Source: Bifidobacterium commune
GTDB lineage: Bacteria > Actinomycetota > Actinomycetes > Actinomycetales > Bifidobacteriaceae
Direction of reading: 5' to 3'
DNA: 64,000 nt
Assembly (NCBI RefSeq): GCF_900094885.1
Contig: NZ_FMBL01000002.1
Coordinates: forward strand, 132,697 to 196,696
Shown: one piece after another, positions 17,544 through 26,251 of the stretch
How the letters are laid out: the number at the start of each line of letters is the position of its first letter
Numbering within the stretch: position 1 is the stretch's first letter
Notes under the pieces: generated by a model
Told to the model about the DNA's origin: nothing
Databases searched by the model: none
Seen by the model: only the letters and a program-made list of their open reading frames with translations
Made by a program: the position numbers and the translations under genes

Positions 17544-18797
17544 TCAGCCGATGTCAACCGGACCAAGCTCGTGGAATCGAGCGGCGATGCGCTCGGGCGT
17601 GGTATCGGAGACCCATGCACCCATCCCCGATTCGGAACCTGCAAGATACTTGATCTTGTTGGCCGCTCGCCGGAACGAGAAGAACTGCAGATTGAGCCGG
17701 TAGCTCTCACGACGGGAATCGCGTACTGGCGCCTGATGCCATGCCGCGATGTACGGCAAATCCATGCCCTTGCCGTCACCGGTGTCGAAGAAGGCATTGC
17801 CGCGGCGCAACAGATGCGAATACATCGAGGCCAGATCCCAGCGTTCCTGGTCGTTGAGTTCGTCAAGCGTTTTGACGTCGCGCAGCGGGGCGACATGCAC
17901 CTCCAAAGGCCACCGCGCCGCTGCAGGTACGTAGCCCACCCAGCTGGAATTGCGCATCACCACTCGAGTGCCGGCATCAATTTCCGCATCCATGATGTCG
18001 CGCAACAGGTTGCCGCCAGTGCGTTCTTGATAAGCCTGAGTATGTTGTAGCTCGGTTTTCATCTTCGGGGGAATGAAGGGATAGCAGTAGACCTGGCCGT
18101 GCGGATGCGCCAGCGAGACACCTATTTCGGCACCATGGTTTTCGAACGGAAAAATCTGCTCGATTCCATCGATGTGTGAGATTTCGGCAGTACGGAAGGC
18201 CCATGCCTCCACGACGGTGCGCAGGCGTGAAACCGGCAGGTCGGCAGGCAGGCCGTTTTCGTTGGGATCGAAGCAAATTACCTCGCAACGACCAGCAGCT
18301 GGCTTCTGTTCCCACAACCCGTTTCCGTCGACATGGGTGATGTCATTGGGCACACCGGGCACCTGCACCATCGAAGGAAAACGGTTTTCGAACACCACGA
18401 CGTCGTAATCGGTGTCCGGAACCTCGCCGTCCTGATAGGGGTCTCCGAGCCTACGAGCCGCAAGCGGGTTGCCTGTCGCCGTAGCTCCAGGCCCCGCGGT
18501 AATTGGTCGGTTCATGCGAGCGGCCGCCATGGGGATCCATTCGCCGGTCAACAAGTCGCGGCGCATAATCGGCTCTGCGTACGGCACCTCGTTCCCGTCA
18601 GCGTCGCGGTGAGGTGCAAATCTGTCAACAAGCGGGCGGGGATCGCGCAATTCACGGGTTTTCGCCCCGCTTACATACTCCGGGCTATCGTCGAGATAGA
18701 AAAAGTCTCGTCCGTCCGCCAGCCTCGTTGGAGTGATGCGAATATGTTGCGCGGCATACTCACCGGACTGGTAATGGCTGAATTCCAGTTGCTTCAT
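17544..18797 (-). CDS. galT: Galactose-1-phosphate uridylyltransferase
   Basis: 417 residues from ATG 18797 (AAAGGAAC upstream). It exchanges galactose-1-phosphate and UDP-glucose. The HPHGQ motif carries the nucleophile His at about residue 233, and the second HIT-like half contains WPLEVHVAPLRDV. It belongs to the HIT-type GalT, not the Firmicutes GalT2 type. About 110 bases separate it from the upstream DeoR gene and it is likely cotranscribed. Confidence 0.95.
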   Translation of the reverse strand: MKQLEFSHYQSGEYAAQHIRITPTRLADGRDFFYLDDSPEYVSGAKTRELRDPRPLVDRFAPHRDADGNEVPYAEPIMRRDLLTGEWIPMAAARMNRPITAGPGATATGNPLAARRLGDPYQDGEVPDTDYDVVVFENRFPSMVQVPGVPNDITHVDGNGLWEQKPAAGRCEVICFDPNENGLPADLPVSRLRTVVEAWAFRTAEISHIDGIEQIFPFENHGAEIGVSLAHPHGQVYCYPFIPPKMKTELQHTQAYQERTGGNLLRDIMDAEIDAGTRVVMRNSSWVGYVPAAARWPLEVHVAPLRDVKTLDELNDQERWDLASMYSHLLRRGNAFFDTGDGKGMDLPYIAAWHQAPVRDSRRESYRLNLQFFSFRRAANKIKYLAGSESGMGAWVSDTTPERIAARFHELGPVDIG

Positions 18798-18908
18798 TGC
18801 CGTTCCTTTATCTTGGTTTATCTTTGGTCGAGCCGTCGAGTCAACTCGCTGTGACAACAGCCTGCGAACATATCGCGGGTGTCCCACGGACGCACTTCAT
18901 CAAAAGGC

Positions 18909-19724
18909 TCATGTCTTGCAAGATCCTTGTTCTTCCGGCCATACCGGCCCTTTGGTCATTACCAAATTATTGACCAATTGGCGTGTTTCTTCGGCTGATG
19001 TCAGATTCAGCCCATCATCGGTTATCAAAGTGTCGACCTGATCGAAGCGGGCGAACAGGGAAAGCGAGGTACAGCTCCACTTCGTATGGTCGGTAAGAAT
19101 AATCGTTCTGTCGGCGATGCTCATCATGGCCATATCCGTCGCCGCCTCCAATGAGTTCGGCATCAGAAAACCACGGGGCACAGAAACGGAATGCGTGCCG
19201 AGGAACACGGTATTGACGCGCAGTGACTCGATGACCTTATCTGAAATGGGACCCACCAACGAATTGGAACGCGTGATCACACCGCCGGTAACAATGACTT
19301 CGACATCCTTTGATTCAAGCGCCTGCACGAGTTCCGCCACCGGAATCGAGTTCGTGAGGATGGTGATATTGCTGGCTCGCTGGCTTTCCAGAAGATGCTG
19401 GGCGAAGATATATGCCGTGGTGCCGCCGCCAATGGCGATTACATCACCGGGCGAAACGTATTTGACCGCTTCCTGTGCGATGGCATCCTTGAGCCCGATG
19501 TCCATCTGAGATTTAACCGAAAAAAGCGGCTCACTCAGAAGGGTACTGGTTGTTACCGCACCGCCGTGAACTCGTTTCAGAAGACCTTTATCCGCCAAAT
19601 CAGCAATATCACGTCGTATGGTCATGGCGGAAACGCCGAGCTCTTTGGACAGAGCGGTGATGCGCACCGCACCTCGCGTACGGAGTCGGCTCAAAATAAG
19701 ATGCTGCCTCTGTGAAGAAATCAT
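18909..19724 (-). CDS. DeoR-family regulator of the gal operon
   Basis: 271 residues from ATG 19724. The N-terminal helix-turn-helix reads SKELGVSAMTIRRDIADL (residues about 23-40); the effector domain follows with AIGGGTTAYIFAQHL and GGVITRSNSLVGP, typical of sugar-phosphate sensing DeoR proteins. It is the first gene ahead of galT and galK, so autoregulation and galactose-phosphate sensing are plausible. The upstream promoter places the likely transcript start on the ATG itself. Confidence 0.9.
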   Translation of the reverse strand: MISSQRQHLILSRLRTRGAVRITALSKELGVSAMTIRRDIADLADKGLLKRVHGGAVTTSTLLSEPLFSVKSQMDIGLKDAIAQEAVKYVSPGDVIAIGGGTTAYIFAQHLLESQRASNITILTNSIPVAELVQALESKDVEVIVTGGVITRSNSLVGPISDKVIESLRVNTVFLGTHSVSVPRGFLMPNSLEAATDMAMMSIADRTIILTDHTKWSCTSLSLFARFDQVDTLITDDGLNLTSAEETRQLVNNLVMTKGPVWPEEQGSCKT

Positions 19725-19730
19725 ATGAAC

Positions 19731-19759
19731 ATTATCGCACAAATAAGAGCATAAAACAA
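19731..19759 (-). promoter_or_regulatory. Sigma-70-type promoter of the DeoR-gal operon, probably leaderless
   Basis: On the minus strand, -35 TTGTTT (19754-19759), 17-base spacer, -10 GATAAT (19731-19736). Six bases separate the -10 from the ATG at 19724, so transcription would start at the initiation codon and no ribosome site is present. This fits a leaderless message. Confidence 0.6.
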
Positions 19760-19885
19760 AATTAAATGAGCGTTTCACATGGACAGGTCTACCAAATGCG
19801 AACATTAGATACTCACATACACCCGTATCCTAACAGCTCAGCCAAGCGATGCAAACAGCGTCGAATTGCTTAACTCTTGATTACG

Positions 19886-22162
19886 CTATTCCTCTCCGCC
19901 GGCATCTTCCCCGTACTGTTCTTGGCCTTCTCCCTGTTTCTGCTGACTGTTTTGCGAATTACGATTGTTATTATTGGAGTCCCCGTTGGATTGGCCGGCA
20001 CCATTTCCTGAAGCACCTCCGCCACCCATGTACTTCGGGTCAGGATTCCCGTAATCATTATCAATAGGAATATTTGCATCAGCAAGATACTTGTTCATGA
20101 ACGCCTTCCAAGCGGGCGCCGCAATCTGATACCCGTACCAAGTGCCGTGCGACTGTCCGTTAATGGTCTTGCCTTTGAAGGAAACATCATGCTCCGCATT
20201 CCCCACGGAGACGAAGGCGGCCACCTGGTTCGGCACGAACCCTGCGGTAAGCATTGGCGTATCGCCGTTGGTGCCTGTTTTCGCAAACGTCTTGCGCCCA
20301 TTGTCGAGCTGAGCAGCCTTAGCCTGACCATCAGAACGAACAACACCTTGGTTCATCGCATACGCGGTTGTCTGCGCAATGGCCGGGTCAATGGCTTGAT
20401 GGCAGTTGGCACTCGGAACCTTAAGCGATTCACCCTGCTTGTTAACTACCTTCTTCAACGCAATCGGGGTGCACTGCACACCGTTGGCGGCAATGGTTGC
20501 ATACACATTGGCCATGGTCAAAGGGGACGATGCAACCGTGCCGATAATCAGCGAACCGGGCCAGTTTTTGGAAGACAGCACCTTGTCGTTTGTTGGAGCA
20601 TTGTGATACCCCAATGTCTTCGCAGTATCGACAATCGAACACATCCCAATCTGCTGCGCCATGGCCGCTTGCGTAGTGTTGTGAGAATGAACCAAGCCGT
20701 CAAGCACTGACTCGGCACCACCCGTACCACCTTCGGAATTGTGTACAGACCACGAGTTTGCAATACCGCTGTAGCCAGAGCATGAGAAAGAGTGGCGGGG
20801 ATACAGACCCTGAGGATGAACAGTCTCAGTGATAGATCTTCCTTGTCGCATCCACGCCACCGTGTTGATGGGCTTCCATGTGGAGCCGACGCCCCAGCCG
20901 GTGCCGCCGCCATCCTGCTGATCCACCGCATAATTCACCGCCGTACGCGTGGGATCGCTATGGGCGGCATCAGTCGGATCATAAATACGGTTGATGCCGA
21001 AACCAAGCACTTCGCCGGTACCGGGTCTGACAGCCGCGATAACCACTTCAAAACCGCTCGGGTCGTTCAGAGGAATCGTGTCGCGCGCGGCCTGCATCGC
21101 ACTCGCGTTGGCGTTCACATCCATGGTGGTGTAAATATTCAGCCCGCCCTCATTCAGCAACTTGTTGCGATCCTTGGCCGTCTTACCGAATTCCTTGGAA
21201 TTAAGGATCTGCTTGGTCGCATAATCGCAGAAGAAGCCCGCGTCACCAGCCACCTGACAACCCACCTGCGTCGAATTATCCTGAAGATTAAGCGTCTGCG
21301 CGATCGGTTCGGCACGGAATTTGTCGTGATCAGCCTGAGAAATGAAATGCTGCTGAAACATCAGATCCAGCACGATATTACGCTGTTTCTCAGCTTCGGG
21401 TTGATTCTGCGGAACCGAGGGATCGTAGCGAGAAGGGTTCTTGGTGATCGAAGCGATGGTCGCCGCCTGGCCGATGTTGAGATCAGCGGCGGAAACATTG
21501 AAGTATCGCCTCGCGGCGGTTTCCACACCGTACAAGTTGTTGCGACCGAACTGGGCGATGTTGAGATACCCCTGAAGAATCTCAGGTTTGGAATACTGCT
21601 TCTCCATCTGCACGGCGATAAGCATCTCTCGTATCTTGCGTGCGACGGTGTCTTCCGTGGCATGGTATTCGGCGATCGGATCGTTGTTTTCTTTGGCTTC
21701 CACCAGCAGCACATTCTTGACGTACTGCTGGGTCAGCGACGATCCGCCCTGGGTGTCGCCATGCTTGATGAACGTCTGCACGAAGGCTCGCACCACACCT
21801 TGCACGTCGACACCGGAATGTTCGAAGAATCGTTTGTCCTCACGAGCGACCGCGGCCTGCTGCATTGGCTGCGAGATCTGACGCAGCGGCACCACTGTAC
21901 GATTCTGGGCGTAGAACGACGCAATGACCGTCTTGTTGTCGGAGGCATAGATGGTGGATTTCTGCGGAAGACTGGTGACATCAAAATCTATGTCCTCCAC
22001 CTTCAGCGAAGGTCCGACCACGCGCGCCGCCTCATTGAGTCCCAGCACAGCAGGTATGAAGAACACGCCACCAACCACGCCACCTGCTACACACAGGGTT
22101 ACGTAGGTCAGCAACAAAGCAATAACACGCCGAACAGTGAGGTCATTCTTCATTTGAGACAT
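19886..22162 (-). CDS. Class A penicillin-binding protein (transglycosylase/transpeptidase)
   Basis: 758 residues. Signal-anchor segment at about 12-38; GT51 glycosyltransferase domain at about 85-260 with VAREDKRFFEHSGVD (catalytic Glu) and GGSSLTQQYVKN; transpeptidase domain at about 340-690 with STWK (nucleophile Ser), SHN and KTGT. The tail after 700 is rich in Gly, Asn, Gln and Glu and probably disordered. It polymerises and crosslinks peptidoglycan outside the membrane. The ribosome site is weak; an in-frame ATG three codons in is equally possible. Confidence 0.95.
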   Translation of the reverse strand: MSQMKNDLTVRRVIALLLTYVTLCVAGGVVGGVFFIPAVLGLNEAARVVGPSLKVEDIDFDVTSLPQKSTIYASDNKTVIASFYAQNRTVVPLRQISQPMQQAAVAREDKRFFEHSGVDVQGVVRAFVQTFIKHGDTQGGSSLTQQYVKNVLLVEAKENNDPIAEYHATEDTVARKIREMLIAVQMEKQYSKPEILQGYLNIAQFGRNNLYGVETAARRYFNVSAADLNIGQAATIASITKNPSRYDPSVPQNQPEAEKQRNIVLDLMFQQHFISQADHDKFRAEPIAQTLNLQDNSTQVGCQVAGDAGFFCDYATKQILNSKEFGKTAKDRNKLLNEGGLNIYTTMDVNANASAMQAARDTIPLNDPSGFEVVIAAVRPGTGEVLGFGINRIYDPTDAAHSDPTRTAVNYAVDQQDGGGTGWGVGSTWKPINTVAWMRQGRSITETVHPQGLYPRHSFSCSGYSGIANSWSVHNSEGGTGGAESVLDGLVHSHNTTQAAMAQQIGMCSIVDTAKTLGYHNAPTNDKVLSSKNWPGSLIIGTVASSPLTMANVYATIAANGVQCTPIALKKVVNKQGESLKVPSANCHQAIDPAIAQTTAYAMNQGVVRSDGQAKAAQLDNGRKTFAKTGTNGDTPMLTAGFVPNQVAAFVSVGNAEHDVSFKGKTINGQSHGTWYGYQIAAPAWKAFMNKYLADANIPIDNDYGNPDPKYMGGGGASGNGAGQSNGDSNNNNRNSQNSQQKQGEGQEQYGEDAGGEE

Positions 22163-22322
22163 GTTGTCATTCTATGGTATTCCCTCTACCGATACATGTG
22201 TTTGGCGGCCTTGACGCCCAACATGTGCCAAGTTCGGTGAAGTCAGGGAACTTGCGGAAAATTAGCCTAAACGTTCATGCTTTGAAGACAGGGACTGCAC
22301 ACACGATCACTAACGCCGATGG

Positions 22323-23042
22323 TTAATGACGCGAACGGCGAATCAGGGCACCCGGCTGATAAATGATGATGGAACGACCCTCACGGGCAATCCAACCGCG
22401 ATTGGCAAAATCCATCAACGCCTTGTTGACGGTTTCGCGCGAGGAACCCACCAGCTGGGCCATTTCCTCTTGCGTCAGGTCATGGGGCACCCTCACTCCG
22501 GATTCCACTGGCTCACCGAAACGCGACGCCAAATCAAGCAAGGTCTTGGCCAGTCGTGCCGGCACATCCATGAATACCAGGTCGGAAATCTGTTCGTTGT
22601 TGGCACGCATACGGTTCGCCATCACCTGCAGCATATTCACGGCTATACGCGGATGTTTGTTGAGCCAGGAAAACAGGGTGTCATGCTCCAGCCAACCAAC
22701 CTGCGTGCCGTTGCTCATCGCGATGGCCGAGGCCGTTCGCGGACCTCCGGCGGGGTCAAAAACGGGAATCTCCCCCAATATCTCGCCCCTAGTATGGATG
22801 CTCAACAACTGAACGCGATTGTCGCTGGCTTCCCGAATCAGCTTCACTTTGCCGAATTCGAGCAGATACATACGCTGGTCGGTAGACCCCTCACGGAAAA
22901 TATAATCGCCTTTTTCGAACTCCGCACGCTTCATGTAAGGCATCAATTCCTCAGCCTCAGCCTGGGAGACATGCTTGAACAATGCCGTCTGCAGAAGTTC
23001 ATTGTTTACCCCTGAGACGCCGTTGGGACTATCCACTACCAT
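22323..23042 (-). CDS. Crp/Fnr-family transcriptional regulator
   Basis: 239 residues from ATG 23042 (GGAGG just upstream). Cyclic-nucleotide-binding fold at about 20-130 (YIFREGSTDQRMYLLEFGKVKL, GEILGEIPVF), dimer helix, then winged helix with LTQEEMAQLVGSSRETVNKALMDF. No Fnr-type N-terminal cysteines are seen. It resembles the actinobacterial GlxR/Crp group, which acts on carbon metabolism genes. Whether it binds cAMP is not decidable here; the pocket has GEI but the usual Arg-Thr pair is replaced by RTAS. Confidence 0.88.
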   Translation of the reverse strand: MVVDSPNGVSGVNNELLQTALFKHVSQAEAEELMPYMKRAEFEKGDYIFREGSTDQRMYLLEFGKVKLIREASDNRVQLLSIHTRGEILGEIPVFDPAGGPRTASAIAMSNGTQVGWLEHDTLFSWLNKHPRIAVNMLQVMANRMRANNEQISDLVFMDVPARLAKTLLDLASRFGEPVESGVRVPHDLTQEEMAQLVGSSRETVNKALMDFANRGWIAREGRSIIIYQPGALIRRSRH

Positions 23043-23124
23043 CGCACCTCCAAATACCTTTGTTGCCGTCACCACCAGAAACATTCATATGTATATCTTA
23101 GTCAAAATACTAATAAAACGTACC

Positions 23125-24162
23125 TTAATTGCAGCAATGTTCGCTATATGTTTCGAAATAAGAGAAAACCTGTCCAAGTTCCCTCGCTGTATGCTTTTTG
23201 ATCGGACAAACGCGGCTCGGTGCCGATTTAACAGCTTTGTCACTCATTTTTTCCGGAGAGGTTCTCAGGATTGCACTCATCCTTTCCACATCAATATCAT
23301 AAGCCAAAGTGGTGTGATGCAGAAGGGCCCCCGGACCAACATTGCGACCGGGGAAAAGACGCTGCGCCGCACCGCCGATCTTGCCATCCGCACACACGAT
23401 GTCGTTGGTGCCACCGAACGAAGCGGGAACGCCGATTGCATTGAGCGCATCAACCAACCATTGGTCGCAGAGCCGAAATGACTCGTCGACGCCAACCCCT
23501 TTGACGAAATCCTGCGGCGCATACAGCGAATAAGTGATGACATCCGACGGTTTGACGAACATGGTACCGCCGCCTGTGCAACGTCGCACCACTTCAAACC
23601 CTTTTTCGCGGGCCGCCGCAATGTCAACCTCATGGTCAACCGACTGAAATCTGCCGACAACAACTGCCGGACCCGACCAACGCCAGAATCGCAATGTGGC
23701 TGGGCGCTGACCTTCGGCGACTTCACGAGCCCAACGCTCATCAAGCTCCATCTGCTGCGCCGGTGTGCGAGCAATGTCACGAACCACTTTCGGACGCAAA
23801 GCCTTCCAACGCCGTCGGAACTCTTCCCGATCATCATCTACGGCTTGCGCAGCGACCGGACGCCCCGTCACACGACGGATATCGCCCTCGTCACTATGCA
23901 AAGCCCTGAGATACGCCGTCTCTATCGCATCGACATCGATGCCTACCAAGCACACGTACGGATGGTCATGCACCACGGCATCCAACGGTTTGCCCTGAAC
24001 CAAAGCCCGCTCAAGATCACGAAGCAGCAAACGAGCGGCCCCGTCGTTGCCCATCACAAAGAAGTCGCCGTCTATGCTGCAAGAAAGCGGATCACCCTCT
24101 CGATTCACATCGACATCGACACCAACCAGTTTGCCTCCGGGCTTCTTGTATTCACCACGCAT
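23125..24162 (-). CDS. lplA: Lipoate-protein ligase with N-terminal LplB-like domain
   Basis: 345 residues. The C-terminal part, about 115-345, is an LplA catalytic domain: VVVGRFQ, RRCTGGGTMFV (lipoyl-AMP loop) and DGKIGGAAQR with the catalytic Lys. The N-terminal part, about 1-95, begins YKKPGGKLVGVDVDV and contains SIDGDFFV, which looks like the accessory domain that is C-terminal in E. coli LplA and a separate LplB in some archaea. The order is thus permuted. It attaches lipoate to carrier proteins; the only candidate acceptor in the window is GcvH at 28.9 kb. Confidence 0.88.
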   Translation of the reverse strand: MRGEYKKPGGKLVGVDVDVNREGDPLSCSIDGDFFVMGNDGAARLLLRDLERALVQGKPLDAVVHDHPYVCLVGIDVDAIETAYLRALHSDEGDIRRVTGRPVAAQAVDDDREEFRRRWKALRPKVVRDIARTPAQQMELDERWAREVAEGQRPATLRFWRWSGPAVVVGRFQSVDHEVDIAAAREKGFEVVRRCTGGGTMFVKPSDVITYSLYAPQDFVKGVGVDESFRLCDQWLVDALNAIGVPASFGGTNDIVCADGKIGGAAQRLFPGRNVGPGALLHHTTLAYDIDVERMSAILRTSPEKMSDKAVKSAPSRVCPIKKHTARELGQVFSYFETYSEHCCN

Positions 24163-24302
24163 CGCATCACCATATCAGCTTGCGGCACGCCAAGACACCA
24201 TGAAGAGGCTTCATCGTTATCTCAAACAGCACCCACAACACCAGATCACTGTCATAGGCGGAATGGCTATACGGCCTTGAACAGAACCCGACTCACGCGA
24301 CA

Positions 24303-24872
24303 CTAGTCTCGTAATTGAACGCCGTTTGCGTCCACGTGCCATGAGGACGTGGAATCAGAACAAATGATCAGCACACCTTCAACCAGGCCCCAAATGTATG
24401 CGGCAATCGGACCAAGCCCGAGGAAAATCCAACCGATCAGGCTCAGCAACAACTGAATGATGGCTTTGGTGTAGAAGCCGAGGTAGAAGTTATGCACGCC
24501 AAGGCCACCCAAAAAGATGCCGAGTAATCCTGCAGTCATCTTGCTTCGGGGGTTGTAATACGGCGTGGGCATGGTCGCAGGTGCAAACTGAGGCTGCGTT
24601 GGCTGGCCGTATTGGGGAGGGTACGGCTGACCCTGCGGGGGATATTGCTGCTGGTTTCCGTAGGCAGAATACGACTGGCCGCCGGCAGGAGCACCATAGA
24701 CGGGCTGAGGGCCATAGCCAGGCTGGGGGCCATTTTGAGCTTGTGAATATTGCGGACCAGCGGCCTGGTATGCGCCGTTGGGTGCAGTATATTGCCCTTG
24801 GGGAGCACCCGCACACTGCTGGGGCTGAGGAGCCGGACCACCGAATGGATCTGTAGTATTGTTCATAGTCAT
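24303..24872 (-). CDS. TM2 domain membrane protein with Pro/Gln/Gly/Tyr-rich N-terminus
   Basis: 189 residues. Residues 1-105 are low-complexity Pro, Gln, Gly, Tyr and Ala, probably disordered in the cytoplasm. Residues about 110-170 form a TM2 domain: KMTAGLLGIFLGGLGVHNFYLG is the classic first helix and turn, and a second helix follows. TM2 proteins are widespread and their function is mostly unknown. It stands alone between lplA and leuB with no clear ribosome site. Confidence 0.88.
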   Translation of the reverse strand: MTMNNTTDPFGGPAPQPQQCAGAPQGQYTAPNGAYQAAGPQYSQAQNGPQPGYGPQPVYGAPAGGQSYSAYGNQQQYPPQGQPYPPQYGQPTQPQFAPATMPTPYYNPRSKMTAGLLGIFLGGLGVHNFYLGFYTKAIIQLLLSLIGWIFLGLGPIAAYIWGLVEGVLIICSDSTSSWHVDANGVQLRD

Positions 24873-24950
24873 CTAGTTTAGCTTACATGGGTGAGCTCGT
24901 CACATGAAAGTTCAAAAGCGGCGTAAACACGGAAGATGGGGAAGCATATG

Positions 24951-24981
24951 ACCGGTGGCATCGCCGTTCAATGCCACCGGT
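24951..24981. terminator. Inverted repeat between leuB and the TM2 gene
   Basis: Perfect 11-bp arms ACCGGTGGCAT (24951-24961) and ATGCCACCGGT (24971-24981) with a 9-base loop, located 50 bases beyond the leuB stop. No T tract follows on either strand, so it is a hairpin likely to end the leuB transcript but not a textbook terminator. Confidence 0.5.
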
Positions 24982-25031
24982 GCTTACTTACTGCGAGTGT
25001 CCACCTATCTGCGCCAAACCACCTGCCGTAA

Positions 25032-26069
25032 CTACAAACGTGCCAGAATATCCCTGCCAACTTCTTCGGTGGTGCGCTTGGTCTGAGCGTTTTGCGCAAT
25101 ATCCGCTTCGACAACGGCTTCAATCTGAGCGGCGGGCTCGTCCATACCCAAATGACGCAACAACATCGCCGTGGAAAGGATGGTTGCGGTCGGATTTGCA
25201 ATGCCTTTGCCGGCGATATCCGGAGCGGAACCGTGAATGGGTTCGAACATGGAAGGATATTCATTGCTTGCGTTGATGCAGCCCGACGCGGAATAACCGA
25301 TGCCGCCAACCACGCTTCCGGCCTCGTCGGTGATGATGTCACCGAAAAGATTGTCCGTCAGCAGCACGTCGAAGCGACTGGGGTCGGTCACCATGAAAAT
25401 AGTTGCCGCATCAATGTGGAGGTAATCATGGAAAACTTCAGGATATTCGGCACCGACCTCATCGACGATACGTTGCCACATGTCGCCTGCATTGACCAGA
25501 ACGTTCTTCTTATGAACCAACGTGACATGCTTCTTGCGCTTCATCGCCAGTTCGAAGGCGTAACGCACCACGCGTTCGACGCCGTAAGCGGTGTTGATGC
25601 TGACCTCGGTGGCCACCTCTTGGGCGGTACCCTTGCGAATATCGCCGCCGGCGCCGCAATACAGGCCTTCCGTTCCCTCACGCACGACCACGAAATCGAT
25701 ATCGCCCGGATTCCTGAGCGGCGATTCAACACCAGGATACAACTTGGAAGGGCGCAGATTGACATACTGGTCAAGCGCAAAACGCAACTTCAGAAGCAGC
25801 CCGCGTTCCAACACACCAGCGTGCACGCGCGGATCACCAATGGCACCAAGCAGGATGGCGTCGGTTTTTTTGATCCGTTCAAGCTCTTCATCGGGCAGGA
25901 TGACGCCGTCGCGCAGGTAGCGTTCGGCTCCCAGATCAAAGTTTTCATATTCAAAATCTGCCACACCCTGCGTTACCTTCTCCATAACCTGCTGAGCGGG
26001 TGGGATGATTTCCTTACCGATGCCATCGCCGGGGATGACGGCAATATGATATGTCTTGTTAGTACTCAT
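25032..26069 (-). CDS. leuB: 3-isopropylmalate dehydrogenase
   Basis: 345 residues from ATG 26069. It oxidises and decarboxylates 3-isopropylmalate in leucine synthesis, using NAD+. Seen are [11 protein letters not shown] at the start, [14 protein letters not shown] (substrate Arg residues), [15 protein letters not shown] (metal Asp residues) and [17 protein letters not shown] near the NAD site. Length fits the shorter actinobacterial form. It is monocistronic in the window; leuA, leuC and leuD are not here. An in-frame extension to 26129 lacks a ribosome site and family similarity, so I left it out. Confidence 0.95.
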   Translation of the reverse strand: MSTNKTYHIAVIPGDGIGKEIIPPAQQVMEKVTQGVADFEYENFDLGAERYLRDGVILPDEELERIKKTDAILLGAIGDPRVHAGVLERGLLLKLRFALDQYVNLRPSKLYPGVESPLRNPGDIDFVVVREGTEGLYCGAGGDIRKGTAQEVATEVSINTAYGVERVVRYAFELAMKRKKHVTLVHKKNVLVNAGDMWQRIVDEVGAEYPEVFHDYLHIDAATIFMVTDPSRFDVLLTDNLFGDIITDEAGSVVGGIGYSASGCINASNEYPSMFEPIHGSAPDIAGKGIANPTATILSTAMLLRHLGMDEPAAQIEAVVEADIAQNAQTKRTTEEVGRDILARL

Positions 26070-26251
26070 ATTTTGCGACGATAGTCGGGGTCCCGAAGAC
26101 GTCCACAATCTGGTCCGAAAAATGGACAACCCCTTTGCGACGAATCACGCTCATTGGCACATGTGCGGTGCCGATGATGCCGAACCACCCAAGAGCCATC
26201 CGTTCTGTCCGGAATCGACATCACCTGTTGCATTACCCCGCTGTCCAGGCG

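Noticed and set aside
20792-22240. 482-codon plus-strand frame opposite the penicillin-binding protein
   Set aside because: The minus-strand gene has all PBP motifs; the plus frame has no ribosome site or recognisable domain.
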